A DNA stretch of 64,000 nucleotides from an uncultured bacterium (GCA_949294085.1 CASFFX010000008.1:28359-92358); one strand, 5' to 3'; shown: positions 8,902 to 17,907, counted from the stretch's first letter. The notes: generated by a model not told the origin, from the sequence alone. Numbers and translations: made by a program.

Positions 8902-10194
8902 TCACGAGCCCGCCATCGCCGCCAAGCCAAAGAAGGACGAGATGTCCTGATCGTTAAACGACACATTGGCCCGGATGGCAAAATTGTTGGTTTCCAGCGC
9001 GTCGCGCGCCCACGCCCCCACCGAGAAGTAGCGGTTGAAGCGGAAGTCCACCCCGTAGCTTAAGTTGGGCTTGTTAAACAAACGCCCGTTGATGACGCGG
9101 TCGCGGCCCCAGTCGGAGAATTCCCCCGTAAAGGTAAAGCGGTCCAAAAAGTCCTTGTCATAGAACGGCTTAAGCTCCAGCGCCACCCCGCCGGCCCCGC
9201 GGATTAACCCGGCCGACAGTACCGCCCACTTGTTGTAGAGCCCGAAGCGGACGTCAAACTTGTTCTTTTCCAGGTAGTCTTTGGAATCCAGGGTGTCGTC
9301 CTCGTTGCCGATGTTGGCAATCCCGGCGCGGTAGAACGTATAACCGCTGGAAGGATAGATTTCCAGGGCTAAATCGCTGGTGGCCAACGCCGGCTCAGGC
9401 ATATAGAAGAAATCGTAATCCCAATACACGCGGAAGCGGCTCATCTTGCCCACAAACGTCTTTACTTCCCCCATTGTTTCCTTCAAATCCTTCACGCTGT
9501 CTTTCACGTCCTCTTTCATTTGCGGGTCTTTAATCAAGCTGCCAATCACGCCTTCGCCTTGTTCCAGGCTGCTCATTAACGAATCCGCCTTGGCCATCAG
9601 CGTGTTGAGCCGTTCGGAAGCAACGTCCAAATTTTTCACCGAGCGCGACAAATACGGCTTCATCTGCGCCACCAACTGGTTCAAATTGGCCGACAGCTGC
9701 CGCACCTCGTGCATGGTTTGGTTCAGCTGTTCGCCAAACTCGCCGTGGCGGTTGACGCTGTCCACAAATTCCCGAATACTGCTCATCGTTTGGGTAATCA
9801 TCACTTCCATCGGCATTTCGTCCACCCCGTGCACATAGTCCCCCGGCTTCAGCACGCCGGCAGCAGGCGTTCCCTGTTCTATTTTCAAATATTTGGTGCC
9901 GATGATCCCCGTCATCACCACGGTAAAGCGTGCGTCGCGGAAAATGGTTACATCGTCGTGAATATCCGCCACCACTACGGCGCGGCCTTTTTCTATCTTA
10001 ATGGCCCGTACGCGGCCCACTTCCACCCCCGAAAGCTTGACCGGCGCCTTCTCCGGCAGGCCCGACACGTCGGCAAACGTAACGTTAATTTCGTAGGAAC
10101 GCGTAACGGAAAAACCGCCTAAAAAATAAAGCGAAAATCCGAATATAATAAGCCCCACTACGGTAAAAATACCCAATTTGGTTTCTGGTTTCAT
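8902..10194 (-). CDS. MCE-domain (MlaD-like) lipid transport protein with C-terminal barrel-like domain
   Basis: About 430 residues from the ATG at 10194 (MKPETKLGIF), which has an AAGGAT ribosome site. One N-terminal membrane helix (residues 6-28) anchors it in the inner membrane. The MCE domain follows (about 33-115; VTFADVSGLPEKAPVKLSGVEVGRV). A helical stretch comes next (about 125-260), then a beta-rich segment (about 265-430) with alternating aromatic strands such as FRFNRYFSVGAWARD. E. coli MlaD is only about 180 residues. Long versions with a similar tail occur in other diderms. It is the periplasmic substrate-binding part of the Mla phospholipid transporter together with the ATPase and permease just upstream. 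Confidence 0.9.
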   Translation of the reverse strand: MKPETKLGIFTVVGLIIFGFSLYFLGGFSVTRSYEINVTFADVSGLPEKAPVKLSGVEVGRVRAIKIEKGRAVVVADIHDDVTIFRDARFTVVMTGIIGTKYLKIEQGTPAAGVLKPGDYVHGVDEMPMEVMITQTMSSIREFVDSVNRHGEFGEQLNQTMHEVRQLSANLNQLVAQMKPYLSRSVKNLDVASERLNTLMAKADSLMSSLEQGEGVIGSLIKDPQMKEDVKDSVKDLKETMGEVKTFVGKMSRFRVYWDYDFFYMPEPALATSDLALEIYPSSGYTFYRAGIANIGNEDDTLDSKDYLEKNKFDVRFGLYNKWAVLSAGLIRGAGGVALELKPFYDKDFLDRFTFTGEFSDWGRDRVINGRLFNKPNLSYGVDFRFNRYFSVGAWARDALETNNFAIRANVSFNDQDISSFFGLAAMAGS

Positions 10195-10245
10195 GACCTG
10201 TATCCTTTTTGCTAAAATCCCCGGGCGCACGCGGCGCCGCGGCCG

Positions 10246-11010
10246 TTAATCTTTCATAAGTTTCATTTGTATCGGTCCGTGGCTGCTTCCGTCCACAAAC
10301 TGTTTGACGTATGGATTATCCGTCTGGCGGAATTGCTCCGGCGTACCGTACATTAAAATATTTCCTTCATACAAAAAAGCGATGTAATCCGCTATCTTAA
10401 AAGCGGAACGCATATCGTGCGTAATGACGACCGACGTAACCCCCAGCTTGGCCTTCAGGTCCATAATCAGGTCGCTGATGATGTCGGACATAATCGGGTC
10501 CAGCCCGGTGGTTGGTTCGTCGTACAAAATGACCCGCGGTTCCACCGCCAGCACCCGTGCCAACGCCACGCGTTTTTTCATCCCGCCGGAAAGTTCGCTG
10601 GGGTTGAGCTTGGCCACATCCTCCTGCAAGCCCACCAGCGCCAGTTTTTCTTTGATGACGGCCGGATAATCCTTTTCGGGCGTATCGGTTAAATATTTCA
10701 GGCCAAAGGACACGTTTTCCCCCACGGTCATGGAGTCAAACAGCGCCCCTTCCTGGAACAAGTACCCAAAATGCCGGCGAAGCGCGGCGAGCTTAATTTC
10801 GCTGTGAATTTTGGTAATATCCTTTCCGTCCACCAAAATCTGCCCGCCCGAGGCTTCTTCCAGCCCGATTAAGCACTTAATCAGCGTGCTCTTGCCCGAG
10901 CCAGAACCGCCCAAAATACAGGTGGTTTTGCCTTCCTCTATTTTCAGGTTGACGTTTTTGAGGACTTGCTTCGTTCCAAAATTTTTCTTCAGCCCGATGA
11001 TGTTAATCAT
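10246..11010 (-). CDS. mlaF: ABC transporter ATPase of the Mla lipid system
   Basis: A 254-residue ABC ATPase. Walker A is GGSGSGKST, the signature is LSGGMKKRVALARVLA, and Walker B runs into YDEPTTGLDPI, which is typical of the MlaF/Ttg2A group. It would power phospholipid movement between the two membranes with MlaE and MlaD. The ATG at 11010 has GGAAT before it and lies one base after the mlaE stop; an in-frame TTG at 11022 is less likely. The 51-base gap to mlaD is the largest within this block and shows no hairpin with a T-run. Confidence 0.95.
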   Translation of the reverse strand: MINIIGLKKNFGTKQVLKNVNLKIEEGKTTCILGGSGSGKSTLIKCLIGLEEASGGQILVDGKDITKIHSEIKLAALRRHFGYLFQEGALFDSMTVGENVSFGLKYLTDTPEKDYPAVIKEKLALVGLQEDVAKLNPSELSGGMKKRVALARVLAVEPRVILYDEPTTGLDPIMSDIISDLIMDLKAKLGVTSVVITHDMRSAFKIADYIAFLYEGNILMYGTPEQFRQTDNPYVKQFVDGSSHGPIQMKLMKD

Positions 11011-11011
11011 A

Positions 11012-11788
11012 TTAAATTCCAAATGCCGTCAAAATGGCGGTCAGAAAATAATCCAGCACCAAAATCAGCACAATGGTGGTTACCACGGCCCCGGTGGTGG
11101 ATTTGCCCACCCCTTCCGCACCGCCGCGCGTGCTGATGCCTTTGTAGCAGCACACGGTGGCGACCATAAACGCAAACACAAAGGTTTTAATAAACCCGTG
11201 CATAAAATCGCGCACGCCCATAAACGAAGTGATATCCGTTATATACACTTCCCCGGGCACGCCCAAAGCGTACGTGGCCACCAAATAACCGCCCAGCACG
11301 CCAAATAAATTGGAAAACAGGGTCAAAATGGGCATCGTCAGCACGAAGCCAAACATACGCGGAATTACCAAATAACGTATGGGGTTGGTGCCCAGCGTAT
11401 AGAGGGCGTCAATCTGTTCGGTTACGGCCATCGTGCCGATTTGGGCCGTTACCGCCGCCCCCGCCCGGCCGGATACGACCACGCTGGTCAGCACCGGGCC
11501 CAATTCGCGAATCAGCGAAAAGGTAACAATCGTTCCTACAAAAATCGGTTCCCCAAAAATATTGCCAATCGTGTTGCCCGCCTGCAGGGCCAGCACCATG
11601 CCCGTAAACAAACTGGTCAGCGCCGTAACACCCAGGGATTCCACCCCAATCGTTACGCTTTGGTCCACCGCTTGGCGGAATTCAAAACGCGCGTGCGTCA
11701 GCCAGAACAAGCTGGAGCGCACCATTTGGGCGGCGCCTCCCACTTGGTCCAGCAAACGCGTTAAATACGTTCCGATAGCGGTAAACAT
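11012..11788 (-). CDS. mlaE: MlaE-family permease
   Basis: A 258-residue integral membrane protein of the MlaE/DUF140 family with about five membrane helices. Recognisable family stretches include LIRELGPVLTSVVVSGRAGA and EQIDALYTLGTNPIRYLVIPR. It forms the membrane channel of the Mla/MCE importer. It starts one base after the alr stop and ends one base before mlaF. Confidence 0.95.
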   Translation of the reverse strand: MFTAIGTYLTRLLDQVGGAAQMVRSSLFWLTHARFEFRQAVDQSVTIGVESLGVTALTSLFTGMVLALQAGNTIGNIFGEPIFVGTIVTFSLIRELGPVLTSVVVSGRAGAAVTAQIGTMAVTEQIDALYTLGTNPIRYLVIPRMFGFVLTMPILTLFSNLFGVLGGYLVATYALGVPGEVYITDITSFMGVRDFMHGFIKTFVFAFMVATVCCYKGISTRGGAEGVGKSTTGAVVTTIVLILVLDYFLTAILTAFGI

Positions 11789-11789
11789 A

Positions 11790-12896
11790 TTATTCCTTGT
11801 AAATCCTTGGCACGCGCGGCATTAAAAGCGTGCATAATTCGTAATCAATCGTGCCGGCTTTTTCGGCCAGTTCGGCAAACGTAATTTCGTCGTCTCCCTG
11901 GCGGCCGACGGCCACGGCTTCATCGCCCACCGCCACGGGCCCGGCGTGGGTAATGTCCACCATCAGCATATCCATTGTTACGTTGCCCAACACCCGGCAG
12001 CGCTGCCCGCGGATTAAAATTTCGCCCTTATTGGAAAGCGCCCGCAAATAACCGTCCCCATACCCCAAAGGCAGCGTGGCCACTTTCATCGGCTGCGGCG
12101 CAATAAAACTGCGGTTATAACTGATGCTGCTTCCGGCGGGGACGTCCTTGACGTACACGACCCGCGTTTTGAGCGATAAAATCGGTTCAAACCCCTTCTC
12201 CAGCCCAAATGCGCTGTGCCCCGTACGAACCATATCGTAATGGGCGTCCGGCCGGGCCACAATGGCCGAAGAAGCCGCCACATGGCAATGATTGATGTGA
12301 ATCCCGTGCAGTCTGACGTTGGTCAGCGTATCGCGAAAGTAACCGATTTGTTCTTCGGTATATTCGGGGTCGGTTTCCACGCTGGACAAATGCGTATAGA
12401 GCCCGTCCAAAATCACATGCGGATCCTGAGCCAAAAATTCAATCACCTTAAACACGCCGCCGCGGCGGGTGCCGATGCGCCCCATGCCCGTATCTTGCTT
12501 GACGTGGCAAAGCGCCTTTTTGCCCAGCTTGGCCGCAATTTGGCTGATGGCTTTGGCGGCGTCTAAGCTGGCTACGGTAACGGCCAGCTGATTGTTAATG
12601 GCGTATTCAAACGCTTCAAACGGGTAAATACTGCCCAACACCAAAATCGGCAGCGTAACCCCCGCCTGGCGCAGTTCCATCCCTTCTTCCACCGAGGCCG
12701 TACCAAAAAAATCGCTCAAATGCTGCTGCTGTAAAAACAATCCCAGCCGCTTGGCCCCATGCCCGTAGGCGTTGGCCTTCAGCACGGTCAGCACTTTCAC
12801 GCCGGGGCCGGCCTGCTCGTGCACTTTGCGCATGTTGCGGGCCAGTTTTTTCAAATCCACTTCGGCAAGGGTCGGACGTAAAATCGGCAAGCTCAT
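11790..12896 (-). CDS. alr: Alanine racemase
   Basis: A PLP enzyme of 368 residues that makes D-alanine for peptidoglycan. The PLP lysine is in VLKANAYGHG and the second catalytic base, tyrosine, is in SISYNRSF. Family sequence LPLGYGDGYLRALSNKGEIL and NVTMDMLMVD are present. The ATG at 12896 has GGAG at good spacing; a GTG at 12902 overlapping the dnaB stop as GTGA is an alternative start. It couples wall-precursor synthesis to the replicative helicase gene in one operon. Confidence 0.97.
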   Translation of the reverse strand: MSLPILRPTLAEVDLKKLARNMRKVHEQAGPGVKVLTVLKANAYGHGAKRLGLFLQQQHLSDFFGTASVEEGMELRQAGVTLPILVLGSIYPFEAFEYAINNQLAVTVASLDAAKAISQIAAKLGKKALCHVKQDTGMGRIGTRRGGVFKVIEFLAQDPHVILDGLYTHLSSVETDPEYTEEQIGYFRDTLTNVRLHGIHINHCHVAASSAIVARPDAHYDMVRTGHSAFGLEKGFEPILSLKTRVVYVKDVPAGSSISYNRSFIAPQPMKVATLPLGYGDGYLRALSNKGEILIRGQRCRVLGNVTMDMLMVDITHAGPVAVGDEAVAVGRQGDDEITFAELAEKAGTIDYELCTLLMPRVPRIYKE

Positions 12897-12898
12897 AC

Positions 12899-14317
12899 TC
12901 ACTCCGGCAAGGCCATAGCGGTATTTCCGTTCATATCCTGGGCCGCTTCCATGTGTTCGGGGGCCGGGTTGGTAAACAAGGCATATTCCCCAAAGAAGGC
13001 CAAATCAATGTCTCCCACCGGGCCGTTGCGCTGTTTGGCGATAATCAGCGTGGCCTTGTTTTTCAGGGATTCATCGTCGCGTTTGTAATACGCTTCGCGG
13101 TGGATCAAAGCCACCACGTCGGCGTCCTGCTCAATAGAGCCGGATTCGCGCAAATCCGAAAGCTGGGGTTTGTTGTCCACGCGGGTTTTATCTTCGTTTT
13201 TGCGGCTGAGCTGCGAAAGCGCCAGCACCGGCACGTTGAGCGTGCGGGCCAAGTCTTTAAGCATGCGGGAAATTTCGGACACTTCCTGCTGCCGGCTTTC
13301 CGTCCGGCGTTCCCCGCCGCGGATTAACTGCAAATAGTCAATCACAATCAGCCCCAGTTCCTTGCCCTGTTTTTTGAGCTCCGTGGCCAACCGGCGCGCC
13401 CGCATGCGCAATTCCGTAATGGAAATGCCGGACGTATCGTCTATATACATCGGTGCGGCGGCCAGGCGGCCCAGCTCGCGCGTCAAATCGGACCATTTGC
13501 TCTGCTCGTAATACCCGGTGCGCAGCTTGTAAATTTCCACCATAGCGGCCGCCCCCAGCATACGTTCAAAAATAATGTGCCGTCCCATTTCCAGCGAGAA
13601 AAAAGCCACCGGAATTTTGCACTCCACGCACGCGTGGTGGGCAATGTTCAGCGCCAGGGCCGTTTTCCCCTGGCTGGGGCGCGCCCCCAAAATAATCAAA
13701 TCCGACTTGCGCAGCCCGCCGGTTTTGCGGTCAAATTCGTCCAGCCCCGTCGGCACGCCTTGGATGGCGCTTTTGTTGCGGACGGCTTTTTCCAGCATTT
13801 CAATCACTTCGGGCGCCAAATCTTTAGACGAAATAAACCCCGAAAGTTTTTGCTTCTGGCTTAAGCGGTAAATTTGGTCGGCCGCTTCGTCAATCAGCAC
13901 CTGAGGGTCGTCGTCCTCTTCCTTATAACAGCGCTGCACCAGGCCCGTAGCGGTGCGGATTAAATCGCGCACGACAAACTTTTTGTACACGATTTCCGCA
14001 TAGTGCTTTACGTGGGCCGCGGTGGACACTTTGTCCACCAGCTGCGTTAAATACAATTCGCCCCCCAGCTGGGTAAGCAGGTGGTTCTTTTTTAATTCTT
14101 CCGTCAGCGTAATGATGTCCACCGCCTGGTTGCGTTCGGCCAGGGCTTTCATCGCGGCAAAAATCTTTTGGTGGGCTTCCTTATAAAAATGCTCCGGCTT
14201 CAAAATTTCCAACGCCTGCACTACGGCATCGGCGTCCAGCAGCATGGAACCCAAAACGGCCATTTCCGCGTCCAGGGCCTGCGGGGGAATACGTTCTTCC
14301 AACAAATTACTCGCCAT
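12899..14317 (-). CDS. dnaB: Replicative DNA helicase
   Basis: About 472 residues. The N-terminal dimer domain starts PPQALDAEMAVLGSMLLD, and the RecA-like motor has Walker A GARPSQGKTAL and the DnaB motifs VIDYLQLIRGG and LSQLSRKNEDKTRVDNKP. It unwinds the replication fork with primase, whose gene lies at 30905. The ATG at 14317 (MASNLLEERIPPQ) has AGAGG upstream; the frame stays open upstream to 14389 but without family similarity. It is the first gene of the operon to radA and is probably transcribed from the extended -10 at 14388. Confidence 0.97.
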   Translation of the reverse strand: MASNLLEERIPPQALDAEMAVLGSMLLDADAVVQALEILKPEHFYKEAHQKIFAAMKALAERNQAVDIITLTEELKKNHLLTQLGGELYLTQLVDKVSTAAHVKHYAEIVYKKFVVRDLIRTATGLVQRCYKEEDDDPQVLIDEAADQIYRLSQKQKLSGFISSKDLAPEVIEMLEKAVRNKSAIQGVPTGLDEFDRKTGGLRKSDLIILGARPSQGKTALALNIAHHACVECKIPVAFFSLEMGRHIIFERMLGAAAMVEIYKLRTGYYEQSKWSDLTRELGRLAAAPMYIDDTSGISITELRMRARRLATELKKQGKELGLIVIDYLQLIRGGERRTESRQQEVSEISRMLKDLARTLNVPVLALSQLSRKNEDKTRVDNKPQLSDLRESGSIEQDADVVALIHREAYYKRDDESLKNKATLIIAKQRNGPVGDIDLAFFGEYALFTNPAPEHMEAAQDMNGNTAMALPE

Positions 14318-14352
14318 AAAACCTCTTAAAAATAAAAATCGGCAAAATACCG

Positions 14353-14376
14353 CGTTTCCGCGTCCGCGCGGAAACG
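14353..14376 (-). repeat. Perfect inverted repeat in the dnaB leader
   Basis: A 10-base-pair stem (CGTTTCCGCG with CGCGGAAACG) and a four-base TCCG loop lie between the dnaB -10 and its start codon. It would fold in the mRNA leader. No T-run follows, so it is not an ordinary terminator. Confidence 0.6.
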
Positions 14377-14387
14377 TATATATGTTC

Positions 14388-14393
14388 ATTGTA
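14388..14393 (-). promoter_or_regulatory. Extended -10 promoter of the dnaB operon
   Basis: TGCTACAAT on the minus strand gives TACAAT with the TGn extension. The predicted leader to the ATG at 14317 is about 65 bases and contains the 14353-14376 hairpin and an AGAGG ribosome site. Confidence 0.5.
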
Positions 14394-14419
14394 GCAATTT
14401 AACACGCGAAAAGGGGAAA

Positions 14420-14438
14420 AGCGCGCGAAACGCGCGCT
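14420..14438. repeat. Perfect GC-only hairpin between divergent dnaB and POT genes
   Basis: AGCGCGCG and CGCGCGCT pair perfectly around an AAA loop. It sits between two divergent promoters, with no T-run. A regulatory or insulating role is possible but unproven. Confidence 0.5.
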
Positions 14439-14519
14439 CCAACAGCCAAAACGCCTGGGAAAGCTCCAAATTTTGTAAAGTGTATTGTTCTATACTTTTT
14501 ATATTATCAGGAGGATTCC

Positions 14520-15968
14520 ATGGAACAACCCGTTGTAAAAACAAAACAACCCACCGGTCTGTGGCTGCTGTTTTTGACCGAAATGTGGGAACGCTTCAGC
14601 TATTACGCCATGCGCGGTATTTTGATTTTCTATATGATTTACCTGCTCAAAATGGGCAATACCCAAGCGTCCAACATTTACGGCACGTTTACCAGTTTGG
14701 TCTATCTTTCCACGCTGTTGGGCGGCTTCTTGGCGGACCGCTACCTGGGCCAAAAATGGGCCACCATTTGGGGCGGCCTGATGCTGGCGTCCGGTATGTT
14801 TGTGATGAGTGTGCCGACCGAATCGTTTTTGTATATTGCCATGGGGCTCATTATTTTGGGCAACGGGTTCTTTAAGCCCAACGTGGTGGCGATTGTGGGC
14901 CAGCTCTACGAAAAGAACGACGCCCGGCGCGATGGCGGATTTACCATCTTTTACATGAGCGTCAACATCGGGGCGTTTTTCGGCCCGCTGATGGTGGGGC
15001 ACTTGGCCGAAGCCGGCAACTATACGGCGGCGTTTGGCATCGCCGGTGCGGGGATGATTATCGGACTGCTGACCTTTGTGCTGGGCTATAAAAAATTCTT
15101 AAACGGCAAAGGAGCCGCCCCGGCCGAAAAACCCGTGTTCTACAAAGATCCCGCCCTCTGGGCCATTGTGCTGGCGATTCCGATGGTGGCACTGTATATG
15201 AAAGGACACCACACGGCTTCTTACATTTCGTTTGCCGTATTAGCGGCGGCGTATTACCTGTATAATAAAAAGGTAAAACGGGTCAAAACCCAAAACACCG
15301 CCCCGCTGACTACGCAGGAAAAACAACAAATTGCCGTAATCGGTATTTTGGCCTTTTTCAGCATTTTCTTCTGGGCCGCGTTTGAGCAGGCCGGCGCCGC
15401 GCTGAACCTGTTTGCCTATGAATATACGGACCGGGTCATCTCGCTGTTTGGGCACTCGTGGGAAATTCCGGCCAACTGGTTCCAAAGCTTAAACCCGCTG
15501 TATGTGGTCATTTTCGCGCCGTTGTTTTCCAAACTGTGGATTGATCTGGCCAAAAAAGGAAAAGAGCCTTCCACCCCCGCCAAATTTATGATTTCGCTGT
15601 GGCTGATTGCGGCGGCGTTTGGCATTATGCTGGCGGGTGCGTTTGCCCTGGTGGGCAATGCCAAAATCAGCTTGTTCTATTTGGCGTTTACGTACCTGTT
15701 TCAAACCTTCTCCGAGCTGTGCATTTCGCCGGTGGGGAAATCGATGGTTACCAAACTGGCGCCGGCGCGGTATGTGTCGCTGTTGATCGGGATTTGGTAC
15801 CTCTCCAACGCGGTAGCCAACAAGCTGGCCGGCGTCTATTCGGGCTATTTCCAAAAAATCAGCAACGAACAGTTCTTCCTGTGGCTGGTCCTCGTTCCGC
15901 TGGCCGTATCGGGCGTGCTGATGCTTTCTATGAAAAAAATCAAAGCCTGGATGCACGGCATACACTAA
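14520..15968 (+). CDS. POT-family proton-dependent oligopeptide transporter
   Basis: A 482-residue major-facilitator protein with about 12-14 membrane helices. TEMWERFSYYAMRGIL near residue 25 carries the ExxERF proton-coupling motif of the POT/PTR2 family, and FLADRYLGQKWATIWGG and FYMSVNIGAFFGPL are further family stretches. It imports di- and tripeptides by proton symport. An ideal AGGAGG lies five bases before the ATG. It is a single-gene unit ending in a strong terminator. Peptide uptake would fit a fermentative gut organism. Confidence 0.95.
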   Translation: MEQPVVKTKQPTGLWLLFLTEMWERFSYYAMRGILIFYMIYLLKMGNTQASNIYGTFTSLVYLSTLLGGFLADRYLGQKWATIWGGLMLASGMFVMSVPTESFLYIAMGLIILGNGFFKPNVVAIVGQLYEKNDARRDGGFTIFYMSVNIGAFFGPLMVGHLAEAGNYTAAFGIAGAGMIIGLLTFVLGYKKFLNGKGAAPAEKPVFYKDPALWAIVLAIPMVALYMKGHHTASYISFAVLAAAYYLYNKKVKRVKTQNTAPLTTQEKQQIAVIGILAFFSIFFWAAFEQAGAALNLFAYEYTDRVISLFGHSWEIPANWFQSLNPLYVVIFAPLFSKLWIDLAKKGKEPSTPAKFMISLWLIAAAFGIMLAGAFALVGNAKISLFYLAFTYLFQTFSELCISPVGKSMVTKLAPARYVSLLIGIWYLSNAVANKLAGVYSGYFQKISNEQFFLWLVLVPLAVSGVLMLSMKKIKAWMHGIH

Positions 15969-15977
15969 GCGATTGCA

Positions 15978-16006
15978 AGCCCCTTCGTTTAGAAGGGGCT
16001 TTTTTT
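15978..16006 (+). terminator. Terminator of the POT gene
   Basis: AGCCCCTTC and GAAGGGGCT form a nine-base-pair stem with a five-base loop followed by seven T. Confidence 0.92.
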
Positions 16007-16170
16007 AAGCCCGCCTTCTTATTTACTCCTTTGCACTCCCCCAGCTTGGGGGCCTAGTCATTTGTCCGCCTGGGCAAAACACTCGGCCCGGCTGTATGCT
16101 GGGCTTTCTGTGCGCGCATTTACCGTCAGCGGGCGGATTTTCTGCCCCGGGTCCAATCCCGTTTATACGC
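16007..16170. other. GC-rich spacer without a gene
   Basis: About 160 bases with short inverted repeats (for example CCCCCAGCTTGGGGG near 16038) and no convincing reading frame. It resembles in composition the spacers at 22985-23100 and 43420-43530. Confidence 0.5.
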
Positions 16171-16171
16171 A

Positions 16172-16197
16172 AAAACCCCCGCTTTCGCGAGGGTTTT
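16172..16197 (-). terminator. Terminator of the rpsF-ssb-rpsR-rplI operon
   Basis: On the minus strand AACCCTCGC, a GAAA tetraloop and GCGGGGGTT are followed by T's, 23 bases past the rplI stop. Confidence 0.85.
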
Positions 16198-16219
16198 ACA
16201 AAACGCAATACCGTTGGAT

Positions 16220-16732
16220 TTATTTGGTTTCGGCCGCAGCTTCGGCTTTTTCGGCCGGTTTAGCATCGGCTACTTTTTCTTCCACCGTGGTCAAGGGGTT
16301 GATTTGCACCTTGATCATCGCGGTAACGGTCGGTTTCAAATAAATGCCCACTTCGGTTTCACCCAAAGCTTTAATCGGCATATTCAGCTCAATGGCGTCT
16401 TTGGCAATGTTGTGGCCCAAGGCGGTCAAAGCTTTGAAAATATCGGCTTTGTTGACGGAACCGAACACCACTCCGTCGCTGTTGACGGTTTTGGTGAACG
16501 GAAGAACCACACCCGCCAATTTTTCGGCGATGGCGCGGGCTTCGGCCAGTTCCGCTTCAATGCGTTTGGCGCGTCTTTCGGCGCCAAGCTGCCAGTTCTT
16601 AATCGCGCCTTCGGTGGCGAGTTCCGCCAAGCGGTGCGGGATCAAGAAGTTGCGGGCATAGCCGGGCTTCACATCTACAATGGTGCCCACCATACCCAAG
16701 TTTTTCACATTTTGTTTCAAAATAACTTTCAT
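16220..16732 (-). CDS. rplI: 50S ribosomal protein L9
   Basis: 170 residues. The N-terminal domain MKVILKQNVKNLGMVGTIVDVKPGYARNFLIPHRLA is diagnostic of L9, followed by the long connecting helix and the C-terminal domain. The C-terminus has an extra lysine/alanine/glutamate tail (about residues 152-170) beyond the usual 148-150 residues. It is the last gene of the S6 operon. Confidence 0.97.
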   Translation of the reverse strand: MKVILKQNVKNLGMVGTIVDVKPGYARNFLIPHRLAELATEGAIKNWQLGAERRAKRIEAELAEARAIAEKLAGVVLPFTKTVNSDGVVFGSVNKADIFKALTALGHNIAKDAIELNMPIKALGETEVGIYLKPTVTAMIKVQINPLTTVEEKVADAKPAEKAEAAAETK

Positions 16733-16748
16733 TTCCTGGTCCTCCGGC

Positions 16749-17075
16749 TTATTTCTTGGGCAACGAATACGGCAAAATCGCCAAGTTGCGGTCGCGTTTG
16801 ATCGCTTTGGTGATTTGGCGCTGGTGTTTGGCGCAGGTGCCGGTAATTCTTCTGGAAAGGATTTTGCCGCTTTCCATCGTGAAAGACTTTACGAACTGAA
16901 AGTTCTTGTAATCTACATTTTCAATTTTTTCAGCGCAGACTTTGCAGACTTTTCTTCTGCTTTCAAAGCGCTTTTTGCCCATAAACGGACGCGCCGGTCT
17001 TTCGGAGCGGGCGGCCGGAGCAGCGGCGGCAGGGGCCGCGGCGGGGGCTTGCGTGTTTTTGATTTCTTCAGACAT
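16749..17075 (-). CDS. rpsR: 30S ribosomal protein S18
   Basis: 108 residues against the usual 75-80. The first 30 residues are an alanine/proline-rich extension. The S18 core follows from about residue 31 and includes CKVCAEKIENVDYKN, later TGTCAKHQRQITKAIKRDRN and ILPYS. The CxxC plus CxxH pattern is that of zinc-binding S18 variants. It lies between ssb and rplI as in many bacteria. Confidence 0.96.
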   Translation of the reverse strand: MSEEIKNTQAPAAAPAAAAPAARSERPARPFMGKKRFESRRKVCKVCAEKIENVDYKNFQFVKSFTMESGKILSRRITGTCAKHQRQITKAIKRDRNLAILPYSLPKK

Positions 17076-17098
17076 TTTTTATCTCTCTTTGGTTCCTG

Positions 17099-17542
17099 TT
17101 AAAAAGGCACGTCGTCTTCCATCACGTCGGTGGTGGGAACGTCGTCCTTGGCGGCCGGGGCAACGTCTTGATTATACGAAGCCGCGGCGCCGGATTCCAG
17201 TATTTGGATTCTCCGGGCAGTTACCTGCATGGATTTGCGGGTTTGTCCGGTATTTTTGTCGGTGTATTCGCTGCTGGTGAGGCGGCCTTCCACAAAAATG
17301 GGGGTCCCTTTTTTCACCCGGTCTTTACACCGCTCGGCGGCAGCACCCCAAACCACTACGGGAACAAACACCGTGTCGTCCTTCCACTCGTTCGTGGTAG
17401 AATCCAAGTATCTGCGGTTTACCGCAATATCACAACGGCACACTGCCTGACCTTTCTGCGTAAAAGACACGTTAGGGTCACGTGTTAACCGTCCGACCAG
17501 AAGTACAAGGTTTTGTTCCGGTAATCTGATTTGTGCTGACAT
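17099..17542 (-). CDS. ssb: Single-stranded DNA-binding protein
   Basis: 147 residues from the ATG at 17542, seven bases after the rpsF stop with AAGGT upstream. The OB fold has LVGRLTRDPNVSFTQKGQAVCRCDIAVNRRY, WKDDTVFVPVVVWG and GTPIFVEGRL. A short linker leads to the acidic tip EDDVPF, which recruits repair and replication partners such as RecG and primase, both encoded in this window. The linker is short for the family. Confidence 0.97.
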   Translation of the reverse strand: MSAQIRLPEQNLVLLVGRLTRDPNVSFTQKGQAVCRCDIAVNRRYLDSTTNEWKDDTVFVPVVVWGAAAERCKDRVKKGTPIFVEGRLTSSEYTDKNTGQTRKSMQVTARRIQILESGAAASYNQDVAPAAKDDVPTTDVMEDDVPF

Positions 17543-17549
17543 AGCGACC

Positions 17550-17870
17550 TTATTTTGCAACGGCAGGAGCCGGTTTCACTTTCACTTCCACGGCGGTCAT
17601 CGTCATGGAGCGAAGCACTTTTTCGTTAAGTTTCAAAGCGTCTTCAAACACTTTTACGAATTTGGGTTCGGCTTTGAACTTAAGGTAGAGGTAAAAACCG
17701 TCGCGAACGTGGTTTACTTCGTGGGTGAATTTTCTTCTGCCCAGTTTTTCTTCGCTGACGACTTCTCCACCGTTTTTCGCAATCAAGTCTTTGGCCTTGG
17801 TCACGAATTCGCCCACTTCTCCGTCGGAGAGTTGGGGTTTAACAATAATCACGCTTTCGTAAGTTCTCAT
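17550..17870 (-). CDS. rpsF: 30S ribosomal protein S6
   Basis: 106 residues starting MRTYESVIIVKPQLSDGEV and ending in a proline/alanine tail. The ATG at 17870 matches the family start; its ribosome site is weak. S6 pairs with S18 in the platform of the small subunit. It is the first gene of the rpsF-ssb-rpsR-rplI operon, behind a 120-base structured leader. Confidence 0.97.
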   Translation of the reverse strand: MRTYESVIIVKPQLSDGEVGEFVTKAKDLIAKNGGEVVSEEKLGRRKFTHEVNHVRDGFYLYLKFKAEPKFVKVFEDALKLNEKVLRSMTMTAVEVKVKPAPAVAK

Positions 17871-17907
17871 ATACCAATTATTCTTTTTTGTTGCGTTTTG
17901 TAGAGTC

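Noticed and set aside
14471..14507. A sigma-70 promoter for the POT gene
   Set aside because: TATACT (14491) and TATTAT (14502) are present but no -35 lies at 16-18 bases, so the exact promoter could not be assigned.
16007..16170. Spacers at 16.0, 23.0 and 43.4 kb as CRISPR or tRNA loci
   Set aside because: No regularly spaced identical repeats and no cloverleaf with a conserved T-arm could be built.
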